Positions 21,475-23,604 of a stretch of 23,604 nucleotides of DNA are shown piece after piece. Numbering within the stretch: the stretch's first letter is position 1; every line of letters starts with the position of its first letter. Source of the DNA: Candidatus Magasanikbacteria bacterium GW2011_GWC2_45_8 (GTDB taxonomy: Bacteria > Patescibacteriota > Patescibacteriia > Magasanikbacterales > UBA10146). The stretch lies in the NCBI GenBank assembly GCA_001001925.1, contig LCLH01000020.1, positions 1-23,604 of the forward strand, in the 5' to 3' direction. Under the pieces are notes generated by a model. The model ran no database searches. It was not told the origin of the DNA and saw nothing but the letters and a program-made list of their open reading frames with translations. Both the position numbers and the translations under genes were made by a program.

Positions 21475-22968
21475 ATGACCAAACTGCCTAACCCTATTGA
21501 CGAAGAAAGCACGCGCTTGGAAAAACTCAAAAAATTGCAAAGCATCAACCTCAATCCCTTTCCCTCATGGTCGGGGCAAACTGGTGCAAAACGCTATCTT
21601 ACCCAAGACCTGCTCACGGATTTTGAACGCCTATCTCAACGTGAAGAACGTGTTACCATAGCAGGCAGACTCAAAACCATCCGCGCGCACGGCGGCTCTA
21701 CCTTTGCACATCTTGAGGACGCAAGCGGTCAATTGCAGATATACCTCAAAAAAGATTCAGTTGGCGACGAATCGTATTACTTGTTTCAAGACACCATAGA
21801 CATTGGGGACTTTGTTTATGCTGAAGGCACGCTCACCGTCACCAAACGCGGAGAAAAAACATTGCTGGTACAACATTGGAAGTTTTTGGTCAAAGCGCTT
21901 CTGCCTCCGCCGGAAAAATTTCACGGCCTCCAAGATGTGGAACCGCGCTACCGCAAGCGTTACCTAGACCTAATTGCAAACACAGAATCACGCCGTATCG
22001 CGGATGGGCGCATTACACTCATCAAAGCATTACGTGAATTTTTTGATGCCGAAAACTTCAAAGAAGTGGAAACGCCCATCTTGCAACCGCTTTACGGAGG
22101 TGCCGCCGCACGACCCTTTAAAACACATCATCATGCCCTTGATACAGACTTATATTTGCGCATTGCGCCGGAGCTTTATCTTAAACGATTACTCATTGGC
22201 GGATTTGAAAAAGTTTATGAGATCGCGCGCTGTTTTAGAAATGAAGGCATAGACCACGCGCACAATCCGGAGTTCACTCAAATAGAGTTTTACTGGGCGT
22301 ACGCGAATTATGAAGACCTCATGGTGCTCACGGAGAAACTGTTCCAGTATCTTTTGCCGCGCATGGGGCTGTCCATGCAGATAGAATATCAAGGCGTAAA
22401 GATTGATTTTATGCCGCCATTCCCTCGCAAAACATTCCGTGAACTCCTTATTGAATACGGTAAAATTGATATAGAAGAATACCCGGATGCGCATGCGCTT
22501 TTGCACAAAGCGCAAACTATGCATATAGAAGTTACGGAGCATGACGGAAAGGGAAAAATTTTGGACGAACTTTACAAAACACTCGTGCGGCCGCATATTG
22601 TACAGCCACTCTTTATGATAAACCACCCCGTAGAGCTTTCACCGCTTGCTAAACGCGTGGAAAGCGACCCGCGCTATACGGAGCGCATGCAATTGCTGGT
22701 GGCGGGAGGTTTTGAATTATGCAACGCGTTTTCGGAATTAAATGATCCACTAGATCAAGAAACACGTTTTAAAGAACAAGAACGCTTGCTGGAAGCAGGG
22801 GATGAAGAAGCACAGCGCTACGACGCGGACTTTATTACCGCGCTCAAGCATGGCATGCCGCCGGCCGCAGGGCTTGGCATGGGCATTGATAGGCTAACCG
22901 CGCTTCTCATGAACGCGCCAAATCTTAAAGAAGTTATCTTGTTTCCTACCCTGCGTCCGCTTGCATAA
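21475..22968 (+). CDS. lysS: Lysyl-tRNA synthetase, class II
   Basis: This 497-residue cytoplasmic enzyme charges tRNA(Lys). It has the N-terminal OB-fold anticodon-binding domain (about 55-150, with VTIAGRLKTIRAHGGSTFAH), then class II motif 1 around LREFFDAENFKEVETPILQP, motif 2 as ARCFRNEGIDHAHNPEFTQI and motif 3 as AAGLGMGIDRLTALLM. The length matches bacterial LysRS. The ATG at 21475 overlaps the stop of a 19-codon upstream frame as ATGA and has no Shine-Dalgarno sequence. The downstream glycosyltransferase starts 11 bases after its stop. Confidence 0.97.
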   Translation: MTKLPNPIDEESTRLEKLKKLQSINLNPFPSWSGQTGAKRYLTQDLLTDFERLSQREERVTIAGRLKTIRAHGGSTFAHLEDASGQLQIYLKKDSVGDESYYLFQDTIDIGDFVYAEGTLTVTKRGEKTLLVQHWKFLVKALLPPPEKFHGLQDVEPRYRKRYLDLIANTESRRIADGRITLIKALREFFDAENFKEVETPILQPLYGGAAARPFKTHHHALDTDLYLRIAPELYLKRLLIGGFEKVYEIARCFRNEGIDHAHNPEFTQIEFYWAYANYEDLMVLTEKLFQYLLPRMGLSMQIEYQGVKIDFMPPFPRKTFRELLIEYGKIDIEEYPDAHALLHKAQTMHIEVTEHDGKGKILDELYKTLVRPHIVQPLFMINHPVELSPLAKRVESDPRYTERMQLLVAGGFELCNAFSELNDPLDQETRFKEQERLLEAGDEEAQRYDADFITALKHGMPPAAGLGMGIDRLTALLMNAPNLKEVILFPTLRPLA

Positions 22969-22979
22969 AATGCTATTCT

Positions 22980-23604
22980 ATGGAGCTTTCGGTGATTATT
23001 CCCGCATATAATGAATCCGAGGTGATAGCGCGCACCGTGCGGCATGTAGATGAATTTTTTGCTAAGGAACACATTGACGGAGAGATGATAGTGGTGGATG
23101 ACGGATCAACAGATGGAACGGGCGGCGTACTTGCTCATGTAAAAAACACCACATCGCCGCTCAAAATAATTTCATTTTCCAAAAATACAGGAAAAGGCGC
23201 AGCCTGCAAAGCAGGTTTTACTGCGAGCAGGGGATCATGGAGCGTTTTTATGGACGCGGATGAATCCACTACCATAGACACATGGAACACGTTCAAGCCA
23301 TTTACAAAACAATTTGATATCTTGATTGGCTCGCGGTCTATTGCGGGTGCGCGCGTGCTGAAGCGGCAAAACATAGTGAGGATACTCGCTGGGAAATTGG
23401 GCAATAAATGGATCAAATTGATAACCGGACTGCCATTTTATGACACACAATGCGGGTTTAAAGCATTTCACGAACGCACAAAATCACTGCTCGCCTACAC
23501 GCAGGTTAATGGCTGGGCGTTTGACATAGAGTGGCTTGCGGTAGCGCAAAAAACGGGATTCAAGATAAAAGAACTGCCTGTAGAATGGCATAACGACACC
23601 ACCA
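22980..23604 (+). CDS. Family 2 glycosyltransferase, ALG5/DPM1-like (3' end outside window)
   Basis: From ATG 22980 (preceded by TTCT) 208 codons are visible and the frame is open at the window edge. The GT-A fold signature is clear: MELSVIIPAYNESEVIARTV at the start, then MIVVDDGSTDGTG with the nucleotide-binding DDGS, SKNTGKGAACKAGF and WSVFMDADEST with the metal-binding DAD. Later, GLPFYDTQCGFKAF is characteristic of dolichyl-phosphate beta-glucosyltransferase and polyprenyl-phosphate sugar transferases. These put a sugar from UDP- or GDP-sugar on a lipid phosphate for envelope glycans. Substrate is unknown, and a possible C-terminal membrane domain cannot be seen. Confidence 0.9.
   Translation, partial: MELSVIIPAYNESEVIARTVRHVDEFFAKEHIDGEMIVVDDGSTDGTGGVLAHVKNTTSPLKIISFSKNTGKGAACKAGFTASRGSWSVFMDADESTTIDTWNTFKPFTKQFDILIGSRSIAGARVLKRQNIVRILAGKLGNKWIKLITGLPFYDTQCGFKAFHERTKSLLAYTQVNGWAFDIEWLAVAQKTGFKIKELPVEWHNDTT

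Noticed and set aside
1..23604. CRISPR array, tRNA genes, transposons or toxin-antitoxin modules
   Set aside because: No spaced direct repeats, cloverleaf with CCA-type end, transposase motifs or paired small toxin genes were seen on either strand.

Overview
The window looks like a contiguous piece of a small-genome bacterium, most likely Patescibacteria/CPR (Parcubacteria-like). This is an inference from the following: compact plus-strand gene clusters, a very short ATP synthase delta subunit, almost no Shine-Dalgarno sequences, a CPR-style helicase-nuclease fusion, and two beta-carbonic-anhydrase-like proteins of a kind I associate with these lineages. UGA is used as a stop (cvpA, mreD), which argues against the Gracilibacteria/Absconditabacteria recoded groups. 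All convincing genes are on the + strand. No tRNA, rRNA, CRISPR array, insertion sequence or phage gene was seen, and no gene-free stretch exceeds 300 bases.

Layout. 1-1940: 3' end of metG, then cvpA-like and tatD-like genes packed with gaps of 3-5 bases. 1945-2878: an ornithine-carbamoyltransferase-family gene that is broken near its 3' end, with its C-terminus still legible in another frame. 2879-3107: a spacer with two tiny ribosome-binding-site-led reading frames, a weak terminator and a strong promoter overlapped by a palindrome. 3108-9848: a complete F1Fo ATP synthase operon in the order atpZ/I-like, B, E, F, H, A, G, D, C. 9865-10917: a large carbonic-anhydrase-like protein, co-directional with atpC and closed by a strong terminator. 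11114-11683: a second, diverged beta-CA-like protein on its own promoter and terminator. 11800-12597: an endonuclease-III-family DNA glycosylase. 12633-15612: a UvrD/PcrA-type helicase fused to a PD-(D/E)XK Fe-S nuclease, split by a frameshift. 15625-15921: a DciA/DUF721-like protein. 15957-20755: a membrane protein followed by mreB, mreC, mreD and mrdA (PBP2), a cell-elongation cluster. 20863-22968: greA and lysS, each with a leader. 22980-end: a family-2 glycosyltransferase cut by the window edge.

How they fit together. The window combines energy conservation (ATP synthase), cell-shape and wall synthesis (MreBCD plus PBP2), DNA repair (glycosylase, helicase-nuclease) and translation (MetRS, LysRS). 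The pair of carbonic-anhydrase-fold proteins directly behind the ATP synthase is the most unusual content. Two of about 25 genes carry frame-breaking lesions that also remove conserved residues. Regulatory structure is visible: three perfect TTATCCACA (DnaA-box-like) sites, all within about 25 bases of a promoter, and a strong bias for U immediately before AUG start codons in place of Shine-Dalgarno sequences.
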